A DNA stretch of 64,000 nucleotides from UBA4417 sp038204995 (GTDB taxonomy: Bacteria; Bacteroidota; Bacteroidia; Bacteroidales; UBA4417): the NCBI GenBank assembly GCA_038204995.1, contig JBBRCH010000015.1:3488-67487 (forward strand), given 5' to 3'. A model generated the notes under the pieces. That model saw only the letters and a program-made list of their open reading frames with translations, was not told where the DNA came from and ran no database searches. Position numbers and translations under genes: made by a program. Shown here piece by piece: positions 18,491 through 27,491 of the stretch. How positions within the stretch are numbered: the first letter of the stretch is position 1; every line of letters begins with the position of its first letter.

Positions 18491-21400
18491 TTATTTTAGT
18501 AGAATCAATTTCCCCGTTTTCAACTGGCTGTCTGCCTGCAGCCGGTAATAGTAAATTCCGGCAGGCAGGTTTTCGGCATTCCATTGTGTCTGATGCCTGC
18601 CGGCACCCCGGGTTTCATTGATCAGGCATGCATTCTGCTGCCCGAGATGATTATACATGGTTAAGTTGACCAGGGCAGTTTCCTTAAGCTCATATTCAAG
18701 GGTGGTGGATGCAGTAAATGGATTCGGATATACCTGTATCGCAATATTATCTTTTGATTCAAGCCGTTTATTAAGGCCGGTAAGCAGGTTAAAATACCCC
18801 AGAATAGCGTGCATCAGGTCTTCCCGGGTAGTTTCTCCATCCTGCAATTCTGCCAGGGCCCAGGAGAAACAGAAGGTTTTTTCCCCGTTGGCGCCCTCAT
18901 GTTGAATAGCTACATTACCATAACCCGGCTCTTCGAAAGCGACGATTCCTTCTGCATTGGGGGTATACTGATCAATGAAGAACTGGCCGACCTGGTTGGT
19001 GTTTTCGAAAGAAAATCCTTCACATACTGAACCTAAACCACCTACAATCGTATCGAAAGGAATCGTGGTAAAAGTTGTAAAAGGATTTGTAACATTTTGT
19101 ATTCCAAACATTTGCCATACAGATGGATTGGGTTGGTCCAAAGCAAATGTGAATCCTTCTTCCAGATATACATTTCCGCCTTCCTGGAGGTAGTCCCTTA
19201 TGATTCTTACAAAACCATCCTCTAACACAACTGAGAAGCTCATTGGCGTTCCGAATGAGAGGAAAACAGCCTCATAGCCGCTGAGAGAGCGAGGCACTTC
19301 GGTTGTGTATGTAACCAGGTAATAATTCTGCTCCAGGAAATCCTTGATCCAAGTTCCACTCATATCCTGACAATTCTCTATTCCTTCGTATACAAGCATC
19401 CCCCTATGAATTGTAATGAAATTTTCCTGAACGAATTCATCAACATTTCCTCCATTGGATACAACCAGCCGAACATCATAGCTTCCAGCTTCATTATATG
19501 CAAAAACAGGATTCTGATCATATGAATCGATGATGCCATCATTCTGAAAATCCCATTGCCAGGATACTATATTAACATAGCTTGGAGCCAATGAAATGTC
19601 AGTAAAGGTTATTTCTTCTGAAATTCCGGCTGCAAATTTTTCGGCTGTGAAATTAGCAATCAGGTACCCAGGCGGCATAGGATACCCCAATACTTCCATA
19701 ATTTTATTCAGCAGGTTATACCGGTTGCTGGTTTTGTCAACATCCTTTAAATCCGCAAGGGAATAGGTGAAATAGAAAGTTTTTTGTCCATAGGTGGGTC
19801 CTGTGTTGTAGATCCCGACCTTTCCATGGTTGCTTTCCTGTAGCATACAGGTAGCGGTTGAGTAGGAATTAATTCTTTCGATGTAATAGTTGTTATACTG
19901 GCTCGATGAAGTGAACTCCATTCCTTCCAGTGGTGTCCCGTTAATCCCGCTCAATTTATCCAAAGGATTTTTATATGCCACTGTCACTCCTGAGACCCCA
20001 AACAGGTTTTTCAGATAAATTAAAGTTCCATAATTACATTCCTGTGCCATATAGAATATACTTCCCCCTTCCACATAAATTTTGCCGCCTTGCTTGAGGT
20101 AATCTGTAATCACCAGGCCCATTTCCTCAGTAACGAATGTTCCCGGATCCCAGTTAGGTTCCACCAGGTTACCTAATGAAAGAAAAACACATTCGAAACC
20201 CAACAGCGATTGGGGAAAGTCATTTGAATAGGTGACCTCAAATCCACGTCGTTCCAGATAATTGCGGATGAAAGTTCCGCTATAATCCCTACCATTCTCG
20301 TATTTTTCATACACGAAGAATCCGGAAGGCGCCACCACAACAGGGATGGTTAACTCATTCCCCATTACTACCGGAACATCCCCGGCTATCGTCAGTGTAA
20401 GCAAGGCGGCATGCGAAGTTGCCCCAGGCAAAACCATGAACTGGACGATATTTTCAAAAACAAAGATTGAATCGGAATCAATGGTGCCAACATAATTGTT
20501 GCCCGTAATCTCAATCTGTTCATCATCGGTTGAAAGGGTAAAACTTACGGCACCCGTTGCAACGCAGTGTGTGTAGTTCCTGATTCTCAATGAGATCGTA
20601 CCGGTTTCGCCAGGTTCAAGTTTTCCGTTGTTATTGGCATCAGATATTGTATAATCCAGCATTTCGAGTTTCAGTTCCTGGGGAGGAACAACGCCTGTCA
20701 TGGCAAGCGCCTTAAATGCATTGATCCTGCCACTGCCCAGCTTTTTCTCATATAAAGGATTCAATGAATCAATGTTATCGCAGGTAGCAATTACCTGGCC
20801 GATGACCTGTTCACTGCTCCAGTCGGGATGATACGACTTGACCAGTCCCATGAGCCCGGCCACCAATGGAGTGGCCATGGAAGTCCCCATTTCAGTACCA
20901 TAGCTGTTATCCGGCAGGGTGCTTAAAATACCTCCATCCAAACCGCCTCCCGGGGCGGAAACATCCATGGCAGCACCATAGGTGGAATAAGGGGCCTTTG
21001 TATCATCAACATTTACGGAAGCTACTGAGATGGCACCGGGATAACTAGCTGGCATCAAATGACCGTCAATATTCTCATTCCCGGCGGCACAGACCACGAT
21101 GCTGCCTTTGGCCCTGGCATAGGCTAGTACTTCGGCTCCAAACTGGTTATAAGCCCAGTAATATCCGCCCCAGCTGCAGCTGATTACATCGGCACCCATA
21201 TCGGCTGCATAGATGATTCCATCCCACCCCCATTCGAGATTATTATTCCGGTCAACCTGCACCGGCATATATTTCACATTCCAGCTGATCCCTGCGACAC
21301 CGATACCATTTCCTGTAACAGCCGTGGCAATACCTGCACAATGAGTCCCATGAAAACCAACACTGCATATCGGGTTCGGGTTGGGATTGCTGCCGTTCCC

Positions 21401-22165
21401 GTTTATATATTCATCGTAGAAGTCCCATCCAATGAGGTCATCCACGAAGCCGTTTCCATCGTCATCGATACCATTGAGGTCGCCGGGATCCAAAACAGTA
21501 ACGGAACCTATTGTCTGCAACGTATGACCATCTCCATCAGCATCTTCTCCCAGGTTTTCCCAGGTATTGGCGGTAAGGTCGGGATGAGTCCAATCCACAC
21601 CGGTATCAATGAATGCGATCTTGACTTCTTCTGCCCCATTTTCTCCCTTATGTATATTCCATGCCTGTTCGGCCATGATCTGTGGCAAATGCTGCTGTTG
21701 AGGATACATAGGATCATTGGGGACATCCAGGATCTTCATGATGGGCTCGGGTTCGGCATATTCCACATTGGGATCTTCTTTAAAGAGAGTTGCCACCTCA
21801 ATGGGATTGAATTTCTCCGGAAAGTTGAGCCTGTAGATCCTGGATAGGTCGGGCAAACCGGAGCCTGCCGGGATGGGTTTGTGCCGGAAGCGTTTCACCA
21901 GGCTGCTGGCCTCTATATTAATCAATCTCTCGTCGATGGTGATTATGCCTGTTATAACAGGGCTTTGCGTAACGGAAGGAATACTCACACCTTCTCTGAA
22001 TTTGATAACGATCGTTCCCGGCCAAAGGTCGGGAGAAATACCTGTTTGACCGGCTATTGAATTTACCCCCGCAGAAGGAAATTCAATTCTGCTCTGATCC
22101 TGGGCAAATGACAATTGATACGTCATAAGACTGATAATGGAGAAGATTGTAACTGCTTTTTTCAT
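18491..22165 (-). CDS. T9SS-exported subtilisin-like (S8) serine protease with PKD domain
   Basis: Secreted serine endopeptidase. A signal peptide (residues 1-21, ending SFAQ) is followed by a pro-region with the Inhibitor_I9-like start (WPGTIVIKFREGV). The S8 catalytic triad is complete: Asp187 in FIDTGVDWTHPDL, His272 in GFHGTHCAGI, Ser429 in GTSMATP, with oxyanion Asn363 in AAGNEN. A Ca-binding-like acidic loop (DADGDGH, NGIDDDGNG) interrupts the catalytic domain. Two repeated C-terminal regions (each around YEGIENCQDMSGT / YEKYENGRDYSGT) flank a PKD domain (WQWDFQNDG). The end is a T9SS type A sorting domain (VYPNPFTAST... GIYYYRLQ... GKLILLK), so the mature enzyme is surface-bound or released. 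At 1224 residues it is the largest gene here. It lies downstream of the LRR genes in one orientation. Confidence 0.95.
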   Translation of the reverse strand: MKKAVTIFSIISLMTYQLSFAQDQSRIEFPSAGVNSIAGQTGISPDLWPGTIVIKFREGVSIPSVTQSPVITGIITIDERLINIEASSLVKRFRHKPIPAGSGLPDLSRIYRLNFPEKFNPIEVATLFKEDPNVEYAEPEPIMKILDVPNDPMYPQQQHLPQIMAEQAWNIHKGENGAEEVKIAFIDTGVDWTHPDLTANTWENLGEDADGDGHTLQTIGSVTVLDPGDLNGIDDDGNGFVDDLIGWDFYDEYINGNGSNPNPNPICSVGFHGTHCAGIATAVTGNGIGVAGISWNVKYMPVQVDRNNNLEWGWDGIIYAADMGADVISCSWGGYYWAYNQFGAEVLAYARAKGSIVVCAAGNENIDGHLMPASYPGAISVASVNVDDTKAPYSTYGAAMDVSAPGGGLDGGILSTLPDNSYGTEMGTSMATPLVAGLMGLVKSYHPDWSSEQVIGQVIATCDNIDSLNPLYEKKLGSGRINAFKALAMTGVVPPQELKLEMLDYTISDANNNGKLEPGETGTISLRIRNYTHCVATGAVSFTLSTDDEQIEITGNNYVGTIDSDSIFVFENIVQFMVLPGATSHAALLTLTIAGDVPVVMGNELTIPVVVAPSGFFVYEKYENGRDYSGTFIRNYLERRGFEVTYSNDFPQSLLGFECVFLSLGNLVEPNWDPGTFVTEEMGLVITDYLKQGGKIYVEGGSIFYMAQECNYGTLIYLKNLFGVSGVTVAYKNPLDKLSGINGTPLEGMEFTSSSQYNNYYIERINSYSTATCMLQESNHGKVGIYNTGPTYGQKTFYFTYSLADLKDVDKTSNRYNLLNKIMEVLGYPMPPGYLIANFTAEKFAAGISEEITFTDISLAPSYVNIVSWQWDFQNDGIIDSYDQNPVFAYNEAGSYDVRLVVSNGGNVDEFVQENFITIHRGMLVYEGIENCQDMSGTWIKDFLEQNYYLVTYTTEVPRSLSGYEAVFLSFGTPMSFSVVLEDGFVRIIRDYLQEGGNVYLEEGFTFALDQPNPSVWQMFGIQNVTNPFTTFTTIPFDTIVGGLGSVCEGFSFENTNQVGQFFIDQYTPNAEGIVAFEEPGYGNVAIQHEGANGEKTFCFSWALAELQDGETTREDLMHAILGYFNLLTGLNKRLESKDNIAIQVYPNPFTASTTLEYELKETALVNLTMYNHLGQQNACLINETRGAGRHQTQWNAENLPAGIYYYRLQADSQLKTGKLILLK

Positions 22166-22210
22166 GGCTTATTGGATTAAGTTTCGTATAAATATTTTAG
22201 AAATTAGAAA

Positions 22211-22390
22211 TTAGAATTTGAGTTCTGTTTCAGCATGATACACTTGAACCTCTGTGCAGCCTGAATAATTGATCTGGAAACCATCAAACTGGACTTGTGT
22301 GGTAAACTTGACACCTTCGGGTAAGCAACCCCTGGCGGATGTGCTGTTTGTTACCTGCAGGGCAAATAATGCGACGTAAAGTTTTTTTAT
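22211..22390 (-). pseudogene. decayed N-terminal remnant of an L-domain/LRR T9SS gene
   Basis: The minus strand reads about 59 codons closely similar to the first 57 residues of the two neighbouring LRR proteins: signal-like KKLYVALFALQVTNSTSARG, then CLPEGVKFTTQ and NYSGCTEVQ, ending at a stop. The corresponding residues of the 22415-25108 protein are KNLYILLIALLAINGAMAQG, CLPEGITFEFQ and NYPGCTDIE. The initiator position reads ATA (22388-22390) instead of ATG, and everything after the first L-domain strand is missing. It sits between the protease and the LRR gene, so it is the stub of a third family member or the scar of a recombination. Confidence 0.78.
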
Positions 22391-22414
22391 AATTATTTGG
22401 TATCCTATTTAAAA

Positions 22415-25108
22415 TCATTGTTTTATGAGTTTGGTGGTTTTAACCGTTTGACTGTTTGTTAAACGCACAAAATAAATCCCTGAGGGCAAGCTGCTGAAAT
22501 CAACCTGTGTGGATGTCCCGGTAATGATTTTGTGCAGGGTTTCCTGTCCGCTGAGGTTGAGGATGGTGAGATGGCTGTGAGGTGAGTTTGCCGGTTGTGA
22601 AATGGTTACAAGCCCGGTGGTGGGGTTGGGGTAAATAGCAAACCCGTTTTTAGTTACCTCTTCAAGCCCGACCTGGCAAGCGGCCTCTACTTCCTGCTGG
22701 CTGTTGCAACCAGAAGCATTATCGTGAATTTCAATTGTTCCGTTTGGGCTGGCTAAGTAGTTACAAATGCTTCTGATTGCACAATCGGACAAAGAATCAT
22801 TAAAGATGATTTTTAATTGATTTATGGAACCGGGCTCAATGTTTTCCAGCGCTGAAATGCTCTTCAGAACAGGATTACCTGCAGCTCCCCAGCCGTAAGG
22901 CCCTCCAATCAGAAGGTCTCCACCGATAAAAGAAAGGCTGTCAAGCCCTGTTAAAGCGATTAGGGCATTGTTTTGAACAATCAGAAGATCATCACCGATA
23001 GAATTCAATCCCTCCAAACCTGAAAGATTGGTCAAGACGCTGTTGTAAGCAATTCCAAGGGTGCCGCCGATAGAAGTCAGGTTATCCAGCCCCGTTAAAC
23101 TGCTCAGGGTAATGTTAGAATAAATATGAAGATTACCTTCAATGGAAATTAAATTTTCCAGCCCCGATAAACTGGATAAAGAATCGTTACTCCAAATATC
23201 AAGTTCACCCCCAATTGAGGTCAAAACAAGTAATCCATTAAGATTTTTTATATCGGAAGTATACCAATATATTATCACATCACCATATAAATCAGCACAA
23301 TCAGGGTAATTGGTCTGGAAATTATCAATGTCGGCCTGAGTTAAAAAGTAATAATTACCATAAGGCAAGCAGGGAAGCGAAATACCACAACCACTTGCTA
23401 CCTCGGGCGGGTTATTGCAACCGGTTTCATTATTATAAATATTCACAGTTCCGTTTGGACTGGCCAAATAATCACAAATGCTCTGCACATCACAGGTCGA
23501 TAAAGAATAGTTATCGATAATGGATAAATTGGTTATTGAACCGGCATTTAAATTGTCCAGTCCTGATAAACTGGTTAATGAGTTGTTCCCATGGATTTGC
23601 AGGACACCCCCGATGGAAGTCAAACCTTCCAAACCATTTAAACTGCTCAATGCATAATTGCCAGTAATATATAAACCGCCTCCGATCGAAGTCACTCCAT
23701 CTAGCCCCGTAAGGCTTGAAAGAGGGTTAGCATTAATTTCAAGGTCACCACCGATGGAATTCAGGCCTTCAATTCCGATTAAACTTGACAAGCTGCCATT
23801 ATTAAAAATCCGTAACTTACCCCCGAGTGAAGTCAAACCCTCAAGTCCTGTTAAATTGGTCAGAATCGAATTTTCGCCAATTATTAAGTCGCCTCCGATA
23901 AAAATCAGACCCTCAAGCCCTGTTAAATTGGTCAGAATCGAATTAGCGCCAATTAATAAATCGCCTCCGATAAAAGTCAACCCCTCAAGCCCTTGCAGGC
24001 TGGGCAGGATATCATTAAATAGAATAGAAAGGCTATCCCCGATCGACGTTAAAACACTCAATCCGTTCAAATTTGAGATGTCAGTTGCATAGATCACGAC
24101 CGAACCTTCAATTTCCGTACATCCCGGATAATCCGACGGAAAATCATCGATTTCGGCCTGTGTCATAAAATAGTAATTGCCAAAAGGCAGGCAGGGAAGT
24201 GATATCCCACAGCCAGCCGCTACTTCTGGTGGGTTGTTGCAGCCTGCTGAGTTATTGAAAATGTCAACCGTTCCATTGGGAGCAGCTAAATAATTACAAA
24301 TGCCCAGCACTGCACAGTCAGATAAAGAACCGTTATATGTGATGGTCAGGTTTGTAATTGAAGAAGGTTCTATATTTTCCAGCCCCGATAAGCTAGTCAG
24401 GCCCGGGTTATTTATAATGGAAAGCTCACCCCCGACAGCAGTCACATTATTTATTGCTGTCATACTGATAAGTGAATCGTTGTATCTAACTGAAAGATCA
24501 CCTCCAATTGAAGTCAGGTTTTCCAGCCCCGTGATACTGGTCAGACTACCATTGTAATTGATAGTAAGGCCCCCACCAATGGAAGTCAAACCGCTAAGCC
24601 CGGTCAGGTTGATGAGGGATGCGTTAAATTCAATAGTCAGGTTACCGCCGATTGAAGCCAGGGTCTCAAGTCCGGTCAAACTGGCCAGGTAAACATTACC
24701 TCCGTAGAGTCCCCAACCTGAATCCAAAAGTTTTCCAATTTGAAGATCTCCTCCAACGTAAGACAAATTATTAAGCCCTGTTAAGCTGGTAAGCCCATGG
24801 CAGAGGTTAAGATATAGGTTTCCGCCGATAAAGGTTAAATTTTCCAGCCCTGTTAAGCTGGTAAGCTGGTTACTTTCAATTACCAGGTCTCCAACGATTG
24901 AAGATAAAGCACTTAATCCGTTCAGATTCGAGATATCCGGCCCGGTGATTACAACAAATCCCTCAATATCAGTGCAACCGGGATAGTTCACCTGGAAATT
25001 GTCAATTTGTTCCTGGAATTCAAAGGTTATACCTTCAGGCAGGCAGCCCTGGGCCATTGCGCCATTTATTGCAAGCAACGCAATCAATAAAATGTAAAGA
25101 TTTTTCAT
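22415..25108 (-). CDS. T9SS-exported receptor L-domain / LRR repeat protein (three modules)
   Basis: Predicted cell-surface protein of unknown role. A signal peptide (residues 1-19, AMAQ) precedes three modules, each opening with CLP.G..(F/Y)..Q..IDNF...YPGC..IEG and a ladder of LRR-like strands (LTSLTGLENLTSIGGDL...). Each module closes with a Cys-rich cap: CAV..ICNYLA.PNGTV.I..N..GCN..PEV...C. These caps fall near residues 265-300, 570-605 and 780-815. The last 80 residues are a T9SS type A domain (FAIYPNPTTG... GIYFVRLTNSQ). It resembles the 541-residue paralogue at 27492-29117, with which it shares nearly identical signal peptide and C-terminal DNA. Adhesion or ligand capture is plausible but not shown. 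Confidence 0.87.
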   Translation of the reverse strand: MKNLYILLIALLAINGAMAQGCLPEGITFEFQEQIDNFQVNYPGCTDIEGFVVITGPDISNLNGLSALSSIVGDLVIESNQLTSLTGLENLTFIGGNLYLNLCHGLTSLTGLNNLSYVGGDLQIGKLLDSGWGLYGGNVYLASLTGLETLASIGGNLTIEFNASLINLTGLSGLTSIGGGLTINYNGSLTSITGLENLTSIGGDLSVRYNDSLISMTAINNVTAVGGELSIINNPGLTSLSGLENIEPSSITNLTITYNGSLSDCAVLGICNYLAAPNGTVDIFNNSAGCNNPPEVAAGCGISLPCLPFGNYYFMTQAEIDDFPSDYPGCTEIEGSVVIYATDISNLNGLSVLTSIGDSLSILFNDILPSLQGLEGLTFIGGDLLIGANSILTNLTGLEGLIFIGGDLIIGENSILTNLTGLEGLTSLGGKLRIFNNGSLSSLIGIEGLNSIGGDLEINANPLSSLTGLDGVTSIGGGLYITGNYALSSLNGLEGLTSIGGVLQIHGNNSLTSLSGLDNLNAGSITNLSIIDNYSLSTCDVQSICDYLASPNGTVNIYNNETGCNNPPEVASGCGISLPCLPYGNYYFLTQADIDNFQTNYPDCADLYGDVIIYWYTSDIKNLNGLLVLTSIGGELDIWSNDSLSSLSGLENLISIEGNLHIYSNITLSSLTGLDNLTSIGGTLGIAYNSVLTNLSGLEGLNSIGDDLLIVQNNALIALTGLDSLSFIGGDLLIGGPYGWGAAGNPVLKSISALENIEPGSINQLKIIFNDSLSDCAIRSICNYLASPNGTIEIHDNASGCNSQQEVEAACQVGLEEVTKNGFAIYPNPTTGLVTISQPANSPHSHLTILNLSGQETLHKIITGTSTQVDFSSLPSGIYFVRLTNSQTVKTTKLIKQ
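22541..22690. repeat. 150-bp direct repeat with 27618-27767 (T9SS domain, 94% identical)
   Basis: Aligning by eye gives 141 of 150 identical bases with no gaps between this stretch and 27618-27767. Both encode the start of the T9SS sorting domain. The matching region of the intervening hydrolase gene is recognisably related but much more diverged. Confidence 0.85.
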
Positions 25109-25125
25109 GGTATTGAGTTTTAAGT

Positions 25126-27450
25126 TTATTGTTTTATAAATTTTCCTGTTTGAATGGTCTTTTCATTTTGCAGTCGCACGAAATACACACCCGGTGGCAG
25201 GGCACTGACATTTATAGTGGTGGTTGGTTCGGTAGTAATTTGGTGCAGGAGTTCCTGCCCACTAAGATTGAGGATGGTAAGCTGGCTGTGAGGTGAGTTT
25301 TCCGGAAGGGAAATAGTAATAAGACCTGTTGAAGGATTGGGATACACTGTAATGTAATTCTTAGCTTCAAATGTTTGAGTTCCGGTAAGCAGATCTATAT
25401 TTATATTATCAATGTATAAGTTGTTTCCATATCCGTTAACACAGCGGAAGCGAATCAGCATAGGCCCTTCAAAATAGGAAAGCGGGAAAGATTCACGTTT
25501 CCAGTCGTCAGGGCTCTCAGGATAAAACATATCATAGGTCGCTCCTGATACAGTTGCAAGACCCCAGGCACCTTTATTAAACAAAGTTGTCCAGGTTTCA
25601 CCGCAATCACGCGACATAGCTACCTGCAAGGAATCTCCATATACGCCGAGGTACATTTTATACGCGTAATCGAATTTGAAGTCAGTATTGTACCAGCCCG
25701 AAATATTAACCTCAGGTAGTTCAAATTCATATTCACTTCCCCACATATCATTATAATTACCCCTTGCCAGCGAACGTCCCCCTTGCAAATGGGCCAGGGG
25801 CGTTATCCCCCATTGGCCCAGGGATACAGGATTCACTGTCCAGCCTTCGGGTGGGAATACATCTCCTTCGAAACCTTCGAATAACTCCGAAATAACTGGT
25901 TCAGAAGGCTCAATAATGAAATCTTTATAAGCCATATCGTTAAAAATGTGCCCTTCAGGCTCTCCATTAGGTTGAGAAGTATTTACAGTAATAGAATGCA
26001 GACCAACGGAAAAATTTAATTCGGGTAGATTAACATTTTCCGATTCCCCGGAATTCAGCAAACCGATCCAATTAAAAACCAATGTTTCACCAGCATCAAC
26101 TTTATATTGAATGGAAACCGAGGTGATTGGATTGTTTCCATAGTTCACCAGTTCCACCACCGGCGTGACCACAGCATTGCAACTATGATCCATCGGGTTT
26201 TCAATTACGGCAATACCAGCATCATTAGCCTCCAAAGGATATTCGTTGTAAAATACATTCATAATTGCATTGAATTTTGCATTCAAATCTGAATCCCTGT
26301 CATTAAATAACATACAGATAATTGCTTGTGTCTGAATATCATACAAAACCAGGGAACCGAACCCGAACATTCCACCGGTATGATTATAAAATCCCTGGTT
26401 AAGAGGGCCTGCTATAATACCAAGCCCATACCAGGAGGATGGATCTATTGAAAGTACTTGCTGCATAGATGAATCAGAAAGCACGCCCCCGTTAAATAGA
26501 GCATTGTACCATTGCACCATTTCTGTCGCTGTGGCCAGAATGGCCCCGAAGGCATTTGCCTGACTGTACTCGGCAGTCATGGGAACATTGGTAACCATAA
26601 CACCGCCAATCCTATCCCACTCCGCGGAGCAAGGCCCGTTGCGCGGTTCGTATGCTCCTACAAAGGTGCTGTCGAGATTCAGCGGATCAAAGATGAAATC
26701 ATGAAGCTTTTCCACCCAGGTTTTACCGGTTGCAGCTTCGATGATCATCCCTGCCAAAAGGTAATTGGTATTGGAATAACTGTACCCGTTTCCCGGCGTA
26801 AAATGGGGTGGTCCTATCCATTCAATCATTTCCTGTGTTGTCCAGAAACGGCTGGTATCAGTCCAAACCTGATAACCGACTGATGGATTGTCATTCCAAA
26901 TGTCAAACAGTCCACTCTCGTGCGACAACAATTGCCGGATTGTGATCGCGGAATCAACATGCTCAATTGGAGGCAGCCACTGGTACAAATGGTCATCTAG
27001 TGTGAGGATGCCCTCTTCCTGGAGTTTTACCATGGTGACCGCTATGAAAAGCTTAGTATTACTGCCAATGCCAAAGCGCATATCGGATGTAATGGGAACT
27101 CCCGGTTGGGAAATACCGCTTACACCGGTCCACATGCCGTATTCGGGGCTATATACTGCCAGAGAAGCACCTTTGGAATTAGTTACCTCCATTATGCTGT
27201 CGAGTGCGGTCTGAAAGCTGTTGGCCCAGCCGGGATCGAAATCGGGTGAAGGTGCACAGGCGTGGCGATCGCCATTGAATTTCGGCAGGTATACACCTGG
27301 CCTTGAATTCATTGAGTTTTCCTTTACATTGAAAGGACTTTGCTTTTTTGCATCTTTGTGAATACTGAAGTTCAGTGTCGGGTTGTTGAATTGTGCAACA
27401 CCTGCCATGCTCAATAGAATGGCTGAGAAAAGCATTAAAATTTTTTTCAT
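25126..27450 (-). CDS. T9SS-exported serine beta-lactamase-fold hydrolase (class C/DD-peptidase family)
   Basis: Secreted hydrolase of the beta-lactamase/transpeptidase-like family (PF00144), members of which act as esterases, D-aminopeptidases or DD-carboxypeptidases. The active site is intact: Ser130-x-x-Lys133 (GSNTK), Tyr224-Ser-Asn226 (YSYSN), and His356-Thr-Gly358. A signal peptide (residues 1-19) precedes it. Residues about 410-510 look like a CARDB/Ig-like domain (VVELVNYGNNPITSVSIQY), then a jellyroll-like region (about 530-680), then a T9SS type A domain (VYPNPSTGLITIS... GVYFVRLQNEK). 774 residues. Sits between two LRR genes with gaps of 17 and 41 bases, so it is almost certainly co-transcribed with them. 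True antibiotic hydrolysis is not implied by the motifs. Confidence 0.9.
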   Translation of the reverse strand: MKKILMLFSAILLSMAGVAQFNNPTLNFSIHKDAKKQSPFNVKENSMNSRPGVYLPKFNGDRHACAPSPDFDPGWANSFQTALDSIMEVTNSKGASLAVYSPEYGMWTGVSGISQPGVPITSDMRFGIGSNTKLFIAVTMVKLQEEGILTLDDHLYQWLPPIEHVDSAITIRQLLSHESGLFDIWNDNPSVGYQVWTDTSRFWTTQEMIEWIGPPHFTPGNGYSYSNTNYLLAGMIIEAATGKTWVEKLHDFIFDPLNLDSTFVGAYEPRNGPCSAEWDRIGGVMVTNVPMTAEYSQANAFGAILATATEMVQWYNALFNGGVLSDSSMQQVLSIDPSSWYGLGIIAGPLNQGFYNHTGGMFGFGSLVLYDIQTQAIICMLFNDRDSDLNAKFNAIMNVFYNEYPLEANDAGIAVIENPMDHSCNAVVTPVVELVNYGNNPITSVSIQYKVDAGETLVFNWIGLLNSGESENVNLPELNFSVGLHSITVNTSQPNGEPEGHIFNDMAYKDFIIEPSEPVISELFEGFEGDVFPPEGWTVNPVSLGQWGITPLAHLQGGRSLARGNYNDMWGSEYEFELPEVNISGWYNTDFKFDYAYKMYLGVYGDSLQVAMSRDCGETWTTLFNKGAWGLATVSGATYDMFYPESPDDWKRESFPLSYFEGPMLIRFRCVNGYGNNLYIDNINIDLLTGTQTFEAKNYITVYPNPSTGLITISLPENSPHSQLTILNLSGQELLHQITTEPTTTINVSALPPGVYFVRLQNEKTIQTGKFIKQ

Positions 27451-27491
27451 GACATTATTATTTAAAATGGGTTAATGTTGGTGTTTCATTT

